Part shown: piece by piece, positions 15,432 to 24,874 of the stretch
How positions within the stretch are numbered: position 1 is the stretch's first letter
How the letters are laid out: each line of letters opens with the position of its first letter
Source: Chitinophagaceae bacterium
GTDB lineage: Bacteria > Bacteroidota > Bacteroidia > Chitinophagales > Chitinophagaceae
Direction of reading: 5' to 3'
DNA length: 64,000 nt
Assembly: GCA_023957125.1 (NCBI GenBank)
Contig: JAMLHL010000002.1
Coordinates: 62,001 to 126,000 of the forward strand
Made by a program: the position numbers and the translations under genes
Notes under the pieces: model-generated
The model's input: only the letters and a program-made list of their open reading frames with translations
Databases searched by the model: none
Told to the model about the DNA's origin: nothing

Positions 15432-16844
15432 CTATTGCCAGCCTCCGCCTAATGCTTCGTATAAATTAACGATGGACTGAAGTTGGGCATACCTTGTATT
15501 CACAAGATTCAGTTGGGTGGCCAACGCGTTTTGCCTGGCCGTCAATACTTCCAGGTAATTGGCCAACCCGTTGATCAAAAGCTGTTCAGAATAATTCACA
15601 GCTGTTTTATAGGCATCATATTTTTTCTTTTCCAGATCAATCGTTTTTGTTTGCGACTGATAATCGAACAAAGTATTGGAAACCTCGTTACCGGCCTGAA
15701 GTAATATTTGCTCGTAATTCAATAAAGCCTGCTCCTGTTGCATCTGAGATACGGCATAAGCGGTCTTAATTTGTCTTCGGTTGGTAATAGGTTGTAATAA
15801 ACCACCGGTAATATTGGCAAACAGGGAATTGATATCCAGCCAGTTTTTTATGTCCAGACTCTGTAAACCTGCTCCCGCACTGATGGTTAGTGACGGATAA
15901 AAATTACTCTTAGCTACATTGGTCAGTTCAAAGGCATAGATGAGACCGTACTCTGCCTGTCTTACATCCGGGCGATTGGCCAGCAGTTGGGCCGCAACGC
16001 CTGTTCTCAACGGCGTGTTGATCTCCTGCTGGCTTAAAGCATTCCTGTCAATGGAATGAGGCGGCTCATTCAGCAGCATACAAAAAGCGTTCTCCAGCGA
16101 TCTTTCCTGCTCGCGTAAGTTCACGAGGATCAGTTGTGCGTCATATAGCTGGGCTTCCGTTTGCTTCACCGCTACTTCGGTTACCTGGCCGGCCACTTTT
16201 AATGCTTTGGTGGTGATCAGGCTGCTGTCCCTGGAAACGATGGTTTCCTGTGCAATTGAGACCTGGTCACTTATCGCGCCAAGCTGGTAATACAGGGAGG
16301 CGATATTCGCAACCAATCTTGTTTTAACGGCTTTATGGGCTTCCACCGTTTGAAGATAGTTAGCAGAGGCAGCACGTTCGCCACTTTTTAACTTTCCCCA
16401 GATATCGGCCTCCCAGGAAAGATTAGCGCCTAATTGAAACTGGTTGACATCTGTCACGGCAGCCCCGCCGTTTTTTGAGTTGTGCGCTATACCATAGTTT
16501 AAATTAGCATAAACAGAAGGCCCGAATGCTGCTCCCGCCTGTTTCAGATAAGCATTGGCGATATCAATATTTTTAAGCGCTATGCGGATATCAATATTGT
16601 TAGTCAAGCCGGTTTGAATGTATTGCTTCAGCAACGGATCGGCAAACAGGTTTTGCCAGGAAAGATCAGCCATCGAAACACTGTCCATTTCAAGGTAAGC
16701 GCTATCCACCAACGCGTCTGTACGATATAGATCATCTGTATTTAATTCCGGCCGCTGGTACTGCCTGCCCACATAACAGGACGACAGAAAGATCAGGAGA
16801 GTTGCTGTAACAGCGAGCCGTTTTCCTTGTTTCTTCTTCATCAT
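15432..16844 (-). CDS. RND efflux outer-membrane channel (OprM/NodT-like)
   Basis: The outer-membrane factor of a tripartite efflux pump, 470 residues, TolC-like alpha-barrel family. A lipoprotein signal ends in LSSC (Cys23), as in OprM/NodT-type channels. Two structural repeats of long coiled-coil helices follow (about 60–260 and 270–470). The second contains the LLANRPDVRQAE motif that is characteristic of this family. It begins 3 bp after the stop of the pump gene and is the last gene of the regulator–adaptor–pump–channel operon. Confidence 0.93.
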   Translation of the reverse strand: MMKKKQGKRLAVTATLLIFLSSCYVGRQYQRPELNTDDLYRTDALVDSAYLEMDSVSMADLSWQNLFADPLLKQYIQTGLTNNIDIRIALKNIDIANAYLKQAGAAFGPSVYANLNYGIAHNSKNGGAAVTDVNQFQLGANLSWEADIWGKLKSGERAASANYLQTVEAHKAVKTRLVANIASLYYQLGAISDQVSIAQETIVSRDSSLITTKALKVAGQVTEVAVKQTEAQLYDAQLILVNLREQERSLENAFCMLLNEPPHSIDRNALSQQEINTPLRTGVAAQLLANRPDVRQAEYGLIYAFELTNVAKSNFYPSLTISAGAGLQSLDIKNWLDINSLFANITGGLLQPITNRRQIKTAYAVSQMQQEQALLNYEQILLQAGNEVSNTLFDYQSQTKTIDLEKKKYDAYKTAVNYSEQLLINGLANYLEVLTARQNALATQLNLVNTRYAQLQSIVNLYEALGGGWQ

Positions 16845-16847
16845 TAC

Positions 16848-19800
16848 TTAATCTAAGAGTTCATATTTTTGAGTGAGCGTTTTTGGTTTGCCGCTGATCT
16901 TTTCCTGCAACCACTGGAACAGCATATACAACATGGGGATCACAAATACTCCCAGGATGGTGCCTATAAAAAGTCCCCCAACTGCTGCGGTACCTATGGA
17001 ACGCTCGCCCTGGGCGCCCACCCCCGAGGCAAAAACCAAAGGCATCAGGCCAAATACAAAAGCAAACGAAGTCATTAGGATAGGGCGAAAACGCACTTTT
17101 GCGCCATCTATCGCGGAAGCAAAAATGGTTTCACCGGCTCTTCGTTTCTGTATGGACAATTCAACAATCAATATCGCATTTTTGGCCAATAAGCCAATCA
17201 GCATGATCAAAGCGATCTGGAAGTAAATATTGATTTCCAAACCCGCTAATTTGGTACTGATATAAGCGCCCATCACCCCCACCGGCAAAGAAAGCATTAC
17301 CGCCAGCGGTAGTAAATAACTTTCATACTGACCGGATAAAATAAAATACACAAATAAAACACATAGCAACAGGATAAAGATGGTTTGATTGCCTGCAAGA
17401 ATCTCTTCCAGCGTAAGCCCCGAATAAGCTATATCGAAATTGGCAGGCAGTTGGGACTTCACCTGTTCAATGGCTGCAATGGCATCCCCCGAAGAATAGC
17501 CCGGGTTGGAAGCGCCGGTTACATGAGCGGAGTTAAACAGGTTGAACCGGGTAACCGATTGCGGGCCGTAGATCCGGTTCAGTTTTACAAATTCGGAGAT
17601 GGGCGCCATATCCCCTTTTGAATTTCTCACGAACATAGAGTTTAAATCGGAGATATTGGCCCGGTCTTGTGGCAGCGATTGTACATATACCCGGTATTGT
17701 TTTCCAAACCTCGAAAAATCGGCGCTGTATATCCCTCCTATGTATCCCTGCATGGTTTGCAGGATACTGTTGACGGTAACGCCCGCTTCCTTTGCACGCG
17801 GCACGTCCACAGTCATCTCGTATTGCGGGTAGCCGGTACTGAAAGAAGATTGGGCATATTGAATTTCCGGCCGTTGCGACAATTGCTGCAGGAATTGCCG
17901 GGACTCCTGGTCCAGGTCGGAAAAACTGCCGCCGGATCTATCCAGGATCTCAAATTGAAAACCTTCAGCCGCGCCATAACCCTGGATACTTGGAGGCGTG
18001 AAAAATAAGATCTTCGCACCGTGAATACCCGCCGTGGCGGCAAACAGTTTGGCAGTAATGGCATCAATGGAAAGCGAGTCGGCTTTACGGTTGCTCCAGT
18101 CGTCCAGGCTGATAAAGGAAAGCGCGAAGTTGCTGCCGGCGCCGCCAAGAAGGCTGAAACCATTGGCAAACGACAACGATTTTACACCGGGTATCGTCAA
18201 CGCCAGCCGGTTGATCTGTTCGGTAATAGCTGCGGTACGGTCCATCGTGGCGCCATCGGGTAATTGCACATCACAAAAAATAGTACCCCGGTCTTCTTTA
18301 GGTACAAAACCTTTGGAAGTAGTATTGGCCGACCATAAAATGAGCGCTACGCAGCCCAACAAAAACATGGCCGTGATCCATTTAAACCGGTAGAGAAATT
18401 TCAACCCGCTGACATACCGGTCTGTAGTATGCCTGAAGCCGGTGTTGAACGCCGCATAGAAGCGTTTCATGAGTCCTTTTTTCCCTTTTTCCTCTTTATG
18501 CTCGGATCTTAGAAATAATGCGCAAAGGGCAGGACTTAAGGTCAGTGCGTTCAGGGCGGAAATAAAAATGGCGACGATAAGCGTAACCCCAAATTGCTTG
18601 TAAAATACCCCCGTGGTACCGGTGATAAAGGTGATGGGGATAAACACGGAAGCCATCACCAGCGTAATTGAAATAATGGCGCCGGTAATTTCGGACATCG
18701 CTGATTGTGTTGCCACCAAACTGTTTTTGGCTCCTCCCTCCAGTTTGGCATGAGCTGCCTCCACCACCACGATGGCATCATCCACCACAATCCCGATCGC
18801 CAGCACCAGGGCAAATAAAGTCAGCAGATTCAGCGAAAACCCAAACAGGTTGATGAAAAAGAAGGTACCAATGATAGAAACCGGTACCGCTATGGCCGGG
18901 ATCAGAGTGGAACGGAAATCCTGCAGGAAAATAAATACAACAATAAATACGAGGATAAAGGCTTCCAGGAGCGTTGCAGTTACCTTACTGATAGAGGCGT
19001 CGAGGAATTTATTGGTATCATAAGTAACCGCTAATCTCAACCCCTTGGGAAAAGATTTTTGCATTTCATCCAGCCGCTTATGAATATTTTGAATGATTTC
19101 ATGCGCATTGGACCCCGGGGTCTGGTAGATCCCGATGGTAATAGCCGGCTCGCCGTTTGTGGTGGAGCTTACATTGTATCCCTGGGCGTCTAACTGGATT
19201 TTGGCCACATCGCTCAACCGAAGATATTGCCCGTTACCCAATGCTTTCAGCACAATGTTTTCATACTGCTCCGCCGTTTTATAGCGGCCGCTATAGCGGA
19301 TCACATATTCAAAAGCTTCTCCGTTATTTTGTCCTAAGGTGCCGGCCGCGGCTTCCTGGCTCTGTTCATTAATAGCCGCTACAATATCCGCGGGCACCAA
19401 TCCGTAAGCCGACATTTTATCGGGCTCAATCCATATCCGCATGGCATAAGTTCTGCTCCCCAGTACCCTCGCTTCGCCCACGCCGCTGATCCTTTGTATT
19501 TCCGGAACGATGTTGATGTTCGCGTAGTTTTGGATAAAAGTGGCATTATATTCTTCGTTACTGGAGTGAATGTTGAACCACAAAAGGGCGTCGGTTGACT
19601 GCTTTTGGGTAATTACGCCCGACCGTGTTACTTCAGCAGGTAACAGCGGTAAAGCCCGGGCCACCCTGTTTTGAACATGTACTGCGGCTATATCCGGATC
19701 TGTTTCCTGGCTGAAAAATATTTGTATCCTGGCGCTCCCGTCATTACTGGCGGTGGAAGTCATGTATTTCATATTCTCCACCCCATTGATCTGTTCTTCT

Positions 19801-19994
19801 ATGGGAATGACCACACTTTCCAGTACCGTTTGCGCATTGGCGCCGGGATAAATGGCGGTTACCTGCACCGTGGGCGGAGCAATGTTGGGATACTGGGAAA
19901 TCGGCAACAAATAAAGTCCGATAATTCCCAGGATCACAATAATGATGGAGATAACTGTTGATAAAACCGGTCTTTCGATAAATTTTTTAAACAT
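16848..19994 (-). CDS. RND multidrug efflux pump, HAE1 family (AcrB-like)
   Basis: The inner-membrane proton antiporter of the tripartite pump, 1048 residues, full AcrB length. The N-terminus FIERPVLSTVISIIIVILG is the first helix of the HAE1 group. The helix 4 proton relay GIVVDDAIVVVE lies near residue 405 with both Asp residues present. Two large periplasmic loops follow helices 1 and 7, and the second half repeats the first. It should export hydrophobic drugs or bile-like compounds from the periplasm or membrane. It starts 21 bp after the adaptor gene stop. Confidence 0.95.
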   Translation of the reverse strand: MFKKFIERPVLSTVISIIIVILGIIGLYLLPISQYPNIAPPTVQVTAIYPGANAQTVLESVVIPIEEQINGVENMKYMTSTASNDGSARIQIFFSQETDPDIAAVHVQNRVARALPLLPAEVTRSGVITQKQSTDALLWFNIHSSNEEYNATFIQNYANINIVPEIQRISGVGEARVLGSRTYAMRIWIEPDKMSAYGLVPADIVAAINEQSQEAAAGTLGQNNGEAFEYVIRYSGRYKTAEQYENIVLKALGNGQYLRLSDVAKIQLDAQGYNVSSTTNGEPAITIGIYQTPGSNAHEIIQNIHKRLDEMQKSFPKGLRLAVTYDTNKFLDASISKVTATLLEAFILVFIVVFIFLQDFRSTLIPAIAVPVSIIGTFFFINLFGFSLNLLTLFALVLAIGIVVDDAIVVVEAAHAKLEGGAKNSLVATQSAMSEITGAIISITLVMASVFIPITFITGTTGVFYKQFGVTLIVAIFISALNALTLSPALCALFLRSEHKEEKGKKGLMKRFYAAFNTGFRHTTDRYVSGLKFLYRFKWITAMFLLGCVALILWSANTTSKGFVPKEDRGTIFCDVQLPDGATMDRTAAITEQINRLALTIPGVKSLSFANGFSLLGGAGSNFALSFISLDDWSNRKADSLSIDAITAKLFAATAGIHGAKILFFTPPSIQGYGAAEGFQFEILDRSGGSFSDLDQESRQFLQQLSQRPEIQYAQSSFSTGYPQYEMTVDVPRAKEAGVTVNSILQTMQGYIGGIYSADFSRFGKQYRVYVQSLPQDRANISDLNSMFVRNSKGDMAPISEFVKLNRIYGPQSVTRFNLFNSAHVTGASNPGYSSGDAIAAIEQVKSQLPANFDIAYSGLTLEEILAGNQTIFILLLCVLFVYFILSGQYESYLLPLAVMLSLPVGVMGAYISTKLAGLEINIYFQIALIMLIGLLAKNAILIVELSIQKRRAGETIFASAIDGAKVRFRPILMTSFAFVFGLMPLVFASGVGAQGERSIGTAAVGGLFIGTILGVFVIPMLYMLFQWLQEKISGKPKTLTQKYELLD

Positions 19995-20015
19995 AACAAA
20001 ATTATATAAGACGGA

Positions 20016-21128
20016 TTATTGGAAAATGATCGCGGGACTTTTTGCCAGGCTGTCAAATGATTTCATCACCGGTTTTATTTTCTGCTTGTCCTGCAGCGTG
20101 CCTGCCCCCTGGCCGACGATCTCGGTTCCCGCTTCCAGGCCGGAACGAACCACGAGTACATTATTGATCACATCGGCAATATCAATTATCACCGGGGATA
20201 CGGTGGTGTCTTCTGATAATTTAAACACATAAGTCTTTCCCTGTTGCTCAAAAGTGGATTCCCGCGGTACCAGAACTACATTCTTAAATATCCTGGGTAT
20301 AACCAGGGTGCCACTGCTTCCGTTTGCTATCAAGTGTTCGGGATTAGGAAAAGTTGCGCGAAAACTAACGGTACCCGTTGCAGGATCTACCTGGGCGGTG
20401 ACGGTTTGTATCTTGCCGGCATGAGCATACATTTCACCATTGGCCATCTTTAATTGCACTTTGGGAAAATGTGTCATTTTCTCGGCCAATGTTGTGCCTT
20501 CGGTTTTTTGAAGAAAATCAACATAATCCGCTTCGTTCATGGAAAAATATCCATACACTTCGTTGGTGTTGGACACCGTCGTCAATGGCATGGGGCTTCC
20601 CGGGTCAACCAGGGAACCCTGGCGATAGGCTATCCGGCCTACGTAACCGGAAATAGGGCTGTTGATATTCGCATAGCCTATATTAGCGCTGATGCTTTTG
20701 TAGGTAGCCTTTGCCTGTGCCAGTTTGGCCTCCGCGGTTTGTAACTGTACCTGGCTTACGATATTTTGTTCCACCAGTGGTTTTAATTGATCCACCCCAA
20801 CCTGCGCCGCGTCAATAGTAGCTTTGGCAGCCTGGGCGTCTTCCGTAAGAGACTGTGTTTCCAAACGGAACAAGGGTTGACCCTGGCGTACATAAGCGCC
20901 TTCATCAACAAGCACATGAGTAACGTACCCCGGAATTTTAGCACGTACCTCAGCATTTACTACACCGGCAAGACTCACGGGATAGCTGATGCTGCCCTCG
21001 ATATCCCGAGCGGGTACCCGGATCACCGGGAGGGAAAGGATCTGAGGTCCGGACAAGTGGTTTTGGGGCTTGTTCTGACAGGAGGAAACCCAAAATCCAA
21101 ACGCTAAAAATGGAATATACCTTTTCAT
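20016..21128 (-). CDS. RND efflux periplasmic adaptor (AcrA-like)
   Basis: The membrane fusion protein linking pump and channel, 370 residues. The signal ends in VSSC, so Cys17 is probably lipidated. The order is a barrel-sandwich start (AEVRAKIPGYVTHVLVDEGAYVRQGQPLF), an alpha-helical hairpin (about 85–130), the closing lipoyl half (SPISGYVGRIAYRQGSLV), a beta-barrel and a membrane-proximal domain ending in GLEAGTEIVGQGAG. Its ATG overlaps the regulator stop codon by 4 bp. Confidence 0.93.
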   Translation of the reverse strand: MKRYIPFLAFGFWVSSCQNKPQNHLSGPQILSLPVIRVPARDIEGSISYPVSLAGVVNAEVRAKIPGYVTHVLVDEGAYVRQGQPLFRLETQSLTEDAQAAKATIDAAQVGVDQLKPLVEQNIVSQVQLQTAEAKLAQAKATYKSISANIGYANINSPISGYVGRIAYRQGSLVDPGSPMPLTTVSNTNEVYGYFSMNEADYVDFLQKTEGTTLAEKMTHFPKVQLKMANGEMYAHAGKIQTVTAQVDPATGTVSFRATFPNPEHLIANGSSGTLVIPRIFKNVVLVPRESTFEQQGKTYVFKLSEDTTVSPVIIDIADVINNVLVVRSGLEAGTEIVGQGAGTLQDKQKIKPVMKSFDSLAKSPAIIFQ

Positions 21129-21637
21129 AATATTTTTGAATTATTCTGTTTGTCTTTTGTCTGATAAATTGAAGCCTGTTCCCCGAAATAAGCCACAGAA
21201 TTTTGAAGAAAATTCAACATTTCTTTTTCCATGATCAGGGAAAAAGGTTCATCGGGATGAGTTTGATTATAAGCGGTTTTATAGGCAATAACCTGTTGCC
21301 GGAGACCAATCTCATTTTTCCATTGATTAAGCAGATCATCAATTTTTCGAAAAATAAGATCGCCGGAAATTGTATAATAACGTTTTCTGTCGCCACTCTT
21401 GGTAAAATAACCAATCCGCTGTTGAGCGATCAAGCTGTTTAAATGAGTGCTGATGGTGCCTTTGCTGGCTTCCAACTCGGAAACCAACTGTTCAAAAGTG
21501 GTACCGTGATTTCCATGCAGGATCAGCGTAGCCAGGATTCTTGAAGCCAGTGGCGGGTTTTGCTTTTCCTGTTCAAAGTAAACCCCCAACAGTTCAATCA
21601 GTCGCTTCTTTTCGGCCTCTAATTCCTCTTTCTGCAT
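21125..21637 (-). CDS. GbsR/MarR-type regulator of the efflux operon
   Basis: A 170-residue winged-helix regulator. The HTH is around residues 48–75 (TTFEQLVSELEASKGTISTHLNSLIAQQRI), followed by the wing (GYFTKSGDRKRYYTI). It matches the GbsR branch of the MarR family that often precedes RND operons in Bacteroidota. It is the first gene of the operon and is coupled by ATGA to the adaptor gene. A long palindrome covers its own promoter, which points to autorepression relieved by a ligand. Confidence 0.88.
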   Translation of the reverse strand: MQKEELEAEKKRLIELLGVYFEQEKQNPPLASRILATLILHGNHGTTFEQLVSELEASKGTISTHLNSLIAQQRIGYFTKSGDRKRYYTISGDLIFRKIDDLLNQWKNEIGLRQQVIAYKTAYNQTHPDEPFSLIMEKEMLNFLQNSVAYFGEQASIYQTKDKQNNSKIL

Positions 21638-21659
21638 GTTATCGTCTTAATGAGGGAGG

Positions 21660-21696
21660 CAAAGTTATGATTAGTTCTGAAATTTCAAAACTAATC
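21660..21696 (-). promoter_or_regulatory. Promoter and palindromic operator of the RND operon
   Basis: On the minus strand TTTG (21689–21686), 18 bases, then TAACTTTG (21667–21660) fit the Bacteroidota -33/-7 pattern. The bases 21669–21696 form a near-perfect palindrome: outer arms GATTAGTT and AACTAATC around an inner perfect TGAAATTTCA. It covers the -33 box and the spacer, as expected for a repressor site of the adjacent GbsR-type regulator. Confidence 0.75.
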
Positions 21697-21838
21697 GTAA
21701 ATAAACGGATTGTTAAAATAGAACTTGTTGAATTTTTTGATCCGGAAAGCGCTATGGTAAGCGCATTCAACCGGTATTCATTTTATTTGTGAATATTGGG
21801 ATTCACAGAAAAGGATTCCGAAATCCTGTTTATCTTTA

Positions 21839-22246
21839 ATGTCTATGCCGAATCATGCTGAATTTATGCAACGTTGTTATGAACTGGCGGAGATAGCCCG
21901 AAAAGAAGGTGAAAGCCCCGTGGGCAGTGTATTGGTGAAGAATGGGATAATCATAGGGGAGGGGACGGAAAGAAGCCGGCAATTGAAAGACCTTACCCGT
22001 CATGCGGAAGTGGTGGCAATTCTTGATGCGCTGAAAACAGCAGGTAGTGTGGAAGGCGCTATCCTCTATACCAATGTGGAACCCTGTATTCTTTGTTCGT
22101 ATGTAATCCGGCAGCAAAAAATAAAAGAAGTGGTGTTTGCAAAATACGCAGGTGAGTTGGGAGGAACGGCTTCTCCTTTTAACATACTTACCACAGTGGA
22201 AATAAAATCGTGGTCTTCCCCGCCTGCAATTACTATTTACCGGTAA
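21839..22246 (+). CDS. Nucleoside/cytidine deaminase-like protein
   Basis: A zinc-dependent deaminase of 135 residues. The catalytic HAE (55–57, Glu57 proton shuttle) and PCILC (82–86, Cys83 and Cys86 zinc ligands) are both intact. The spacing fits the CMP/dCMP deaminase and tRNA-adenosine-deaminase fold. Sequence around PCILCSYVIRQQKIKEVVFAKYAGELGG does not decide the substrate; guanine or cytosine nucleosides are possible. The gene is divergent from the efflux regulator and shares the 200-bp region carrying its operator. Confidence 0.82.
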   Translation: MSMPNHAEFMQRCYELAEIARKEGESPVGSVLVKNGIIIGEGTERSRQLKDLTRHAEVVAILDALKTAGSVEGAILYTNVEPCILCSYVIRQQKIKEVVFAKYAGELGGTASPFNILTTVEIKSWSSPPAITIYR

Positions 22247-22287
22247 GCAGGGATTAAACATTCCGCGGGTTCCCTTTTCACCGTCTT

Positions 22288-23847
22288 TCATTTTATTTCC
22301 TCCGCCGGGTCTGCCTCGGTTACGGTAAACCGTGAGGGGGTAAAAAGGATAATGATCAAAGTAATAACGGCAGTTATAAGCAGTCCTGTATATACCTCAT
22401 GCGTAGCGGCGTGAAAGGTTTGCTTCAGGAAAGCCTGAACACCGGCAGCGGTATCTTTGGACTGCAGGGTTTCAATTACCTGGTTGGCCGCGGGTAGCTG
22501 ACCCAACAGTCCGGAGGGAGCCTGGTGTAAAGATTTTATAAGCACTGCATTGAAAATGGCAGCAAAAATGGCGGTGCCCAAGGTTTGTCCGAAATACCTC
22601 GAAAACATATTGGCGCCTGTTACCACTCCACGCCGGTTCCAACCCACTACCGATTGTACGCCCACAATCATGGGAGTGGAAATAAAACCAAACCCCGCTC
22701 CTAATAATAATTGCGTTGCTACAAGCATCCAGGCTGGCCCGGGAAATGGCAGGAAAGAAAACAGCCCCGCGCCCAGGATTACAATAATAATTCCTACTAA
22801 CGCGGTATTGCGAAAACCGATACGAAGATAAAGACGGCCCGATAAAGCGGAAGACAGCGGCCAGGTAAGACTCGTACTAGCCAGGATGAATCCCGCCGCT
22901 ATAGCACCCACGCCGGTAACGGACTGGGCATAAACGGGCAGGTACATGCTGGGCGCCATCATGGTTGCCCCCATGCCGATCATTGTGAGGTTAGCGCCCA
23001 GGAGCACCCGGTTTTTCCATATCCAAACGGGCATGACAGGTTCCTCGCTTTTTGCTTCTATACGGAAAGCAATAATGATTAAGACGACCGACAACACAAA
23101 AAGAATAATACTTTTGGCAGACAACCAATCCCAGGCTTCGCCTCCCTGTAATAATCCAAACATCAGCAACCCGGTGCTGCCTAAAATGAGAAGGGCTCCT
23201 TTATATTGGATCTTATGCCGGACAGGAACCTGGTTTTCGTGGAGGAAGAAATAAAGCAACAAAAGAGAAATGATCCCGATGGGCAGGTTGATCAGAAAGA
23301 TCCAGTGCCAGGTGACGTACTCGGCAAAAGCGCCGCCCAAAGCAGGGCCGGCAATTGCGGAGATACCCCATACGCTGGAAAGCCAGCCCTGGATTTTAGC
23401 GCGCTCCTGTACATCGTAGATATCTCCTGCCAATGTATTTACCGTTGCAATAATAGCGCCGGCGCCCAAAGCCTGTACGCCTCTGAAAACAATAAGCGAG
23501 TACATATTCCAGGAAAATGCACAAGCGGCGGAGCCCGTGAGGAAGATAATGATGCCAATGTTCAATACCGGTTTTCTTCCATACATATCGGCCAGCTTGC
23601 CATATAATGGGATTGTGACCGTTTGCAAAAGAAGGTAAATGGAAAAAATCCAGTTAAACAGGGAAAAGCCTCCCAGGTCGCCCACAATCTGTGGTATGGC
23701 CGTAGAAACAATGGTGTTGTCCATGGCCGCCAACGCCATGGTCATCATCAGGGCGGCAAGTATCCAACCACGGCGCCGGGGTGGTACTGACGTTTCTCCA
23801 TCGTTTTCCTCTGTATGAAATCCATCTGAACGGTGATTTGTACTCAT
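22288..23847 (-). CDS. DHA2-family multidrug MFS transporter (EmrB/QacA type)
   Basis: A 14-helix drug:proton antiporter, 519 residues from the ATG at 23847 (MSTNHRSDG). The longer frame to 23934 adds 29 residues without family similarity. The helix 1 motif MALAAMDNTIVSTAIPQIVGDL is diagnostic of DHA2 transporters. Motif A is GKLADMYGRKPVL, and motif C lies in helix 5 (SVWGISAIAGPALGGAFAEY). It would pump cationic or hydrophobic drugs out of the cytoplasm. It is convergent with the deaminase gene. Confidence 0.9.
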   Translation of the reverse strand: MSTNHRSDGFHTEENDGETSVPPRRRGWILAALMMTMALAAMDNTIVSTAIPQIVGDLGGFSLFNWIFSIYLLLQTVTIPLYGKLADMYGRKPVLNIGIIIFLTGSAACAFSWNMYSLIVFRGVQALGAGAIIATVNTLAGDIYDVQERAKIQGWLSSVWGISAIAGPALGGAFAEYVTWHWIFLINLPIGIISLLLLYFFLHENQVPVRHKIQYKGALLILGSTGLLMFGLLQGGEAWDWLSAKSIILFVLSVVLIIIAFRIEAKSEEPVMPVWIWKNRVLLGANLTMIGMGATMMAPSMYLPVYAQSVTGVGAIAAGFILASTSLTWPLSSALSGRLYLRIGFRNTALVGIIIVILGAGLFSFLPFPGPAWMLVATQLLLGAGFGFISTPMIVGVQSVVGWNRRGVVTGANMFSRYFGQTLGTAIFAAIFNAVLIKSLHQAPSGLLGQLPAANQVIETLQSKDTAAGVQAFLKQTFHAATHEVYTGLLITAVITLIIILFTPSRFTVTEADPAEEIK

Positions 23848-23912
23848 TTGTTTTTGTATCTGCAAAGATGCGGATAATCGGCTAATTGATAATTTGGGGT
23901 GTATCCCAAATA

Positions 23913-23950
23913 ATTTTCGCTCCATCTGTGGCATTCCGGCGGGCGTTCAC
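23913..23950 (-). repeat. Dispersed intergenic repeat, copy 1
   Basis: Read on the minus strand: GTGAACGCCCGCCGGAAT, GCCACAG, then GGAGCGAAAATT. Copy 2 at 55372–55410 on the plus strand reads GTGAACGCCGACCGGAAT, ACCACAG, then TGCGCGGAAATT. The surrounding 23848–24069 gap has no gene, and also holds GGCGGGTGTCCGCC, a short hairpin. Confidence 0.6.
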
Positions 23951-24069
23951 AGACCTGTAATGGCGTCCACAGGCGGGTGTCCGCCAGCGAAAATTTGAAT
24001 TGCACCCGTCATTTGAGACTGGCAAACGCATTAAATTTGGAAGCACTAAGGGAGGGCACGGAGCTTTTA

Positions 24070-24846
24070 TTACCATTTTCCTAACTCGATCCACACAGGG
24101 GCATGGTCGCTTGATTTTTCCCATCCCCTCACTGCCCGGTCAACGCCGGCATTCATAAGCCGGGTTTGCAGGTCGGCGCTCAGCAGAAAATGATCAATAC
24201 GCATGCCGGCATTACGGCCATATGCGTTGCGGAAATAATCCCAATAAGTGTAAATGATCTCTTCCGGGTAAAGGGTTCGCAAAGCGTCTGTCCAGCCCTG
24301 TTTCAGCAGGATTTGAAACGCTTCCCGTACCTCCGGGCGAAACAGTGCGTCGTCTGTCCATCGTTCGGGCTTATATACATCCCGCCCGGTGGGAATAATA
24401 TTGTAATCGCCTGTTAATACAACGGGTTTCCCGGAAGCAATGAGTTCCCCGGTATGACGAATAAAACGTTCCAGCCATTGTAGTTTGTAGTCGAATTTAG
24501 GTCCCGGCGCCGGGTTGCCATTGGGGAGATACAGACACCCAATAATGATGCCCTCCACCATCGCCTCTATATAACGGCTATGGGTATCCTCCGTATCCCC
24601 TGGAAGCGCGCGCCTGGTTTCGAGGATATTGAGATCGCGGGTGAGGATGGCTACGCCGTTCCAGCTTTTCTGTCCGTGCCATATTGCCTGATATCCGGCG
24701 GCTGTTATCGCCTCCAGGGGAAATTGCTCCTGGGGCGCTTTTAATTCCTGGAGGCATACAATATCCGGGGCTGTTTCTTCCAGCCAGCGGAGTAAAACCG
24801 GTAACCGGCTCCTGATTCCATTAACATTATAAGTTGCAATCTTCAT
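24070..24846 (-). CDS. xth: Exodeoxyribonuclease III
   Basis: A DNA-repair AP endonuclease and 3'–5' exonuclease of 258 residues, the usual length. Family motifs are ATYNVNGIRSR (start), CLQELKA with metal-binding Glu34, LTGDYNI (the catalytic GD-N) and SSDHAPV with the general base His248. It should cut beside abasic sites and remove blocked 3' ends. It stands alone on the minus strand, 28 bp downstream of an MFS gene stop… the two could share a transcript but their functions are unrelated. Confidence 0.93.
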   Translation of the reverse strand: MKIATYNVNGIRSRLPVLLRWLEETAPDIVCLQELKAPQEQFPLEAITAAGYQAIWHGQKSWNGVAILTRDLNILETRRALPGDTEDTHSRYIEAMVEGIIIGCLYLPNGNPAPGPKFDYKLQWLERFIRHTGELIASGKPVVLTGDYNIIPTGRDVYKPERWTDDALFRPEVREAFQILLKQGWTDALRTLYPEEIIYTYWDYFRNAYGRNAGMRIDHFLLSADLQTRLMNAGVDRAVRGWEKSSDHAPVWIELGKW

Positions 24847-24874
24847 AATTGTTGCTTCGCAGATTTACGATTTG

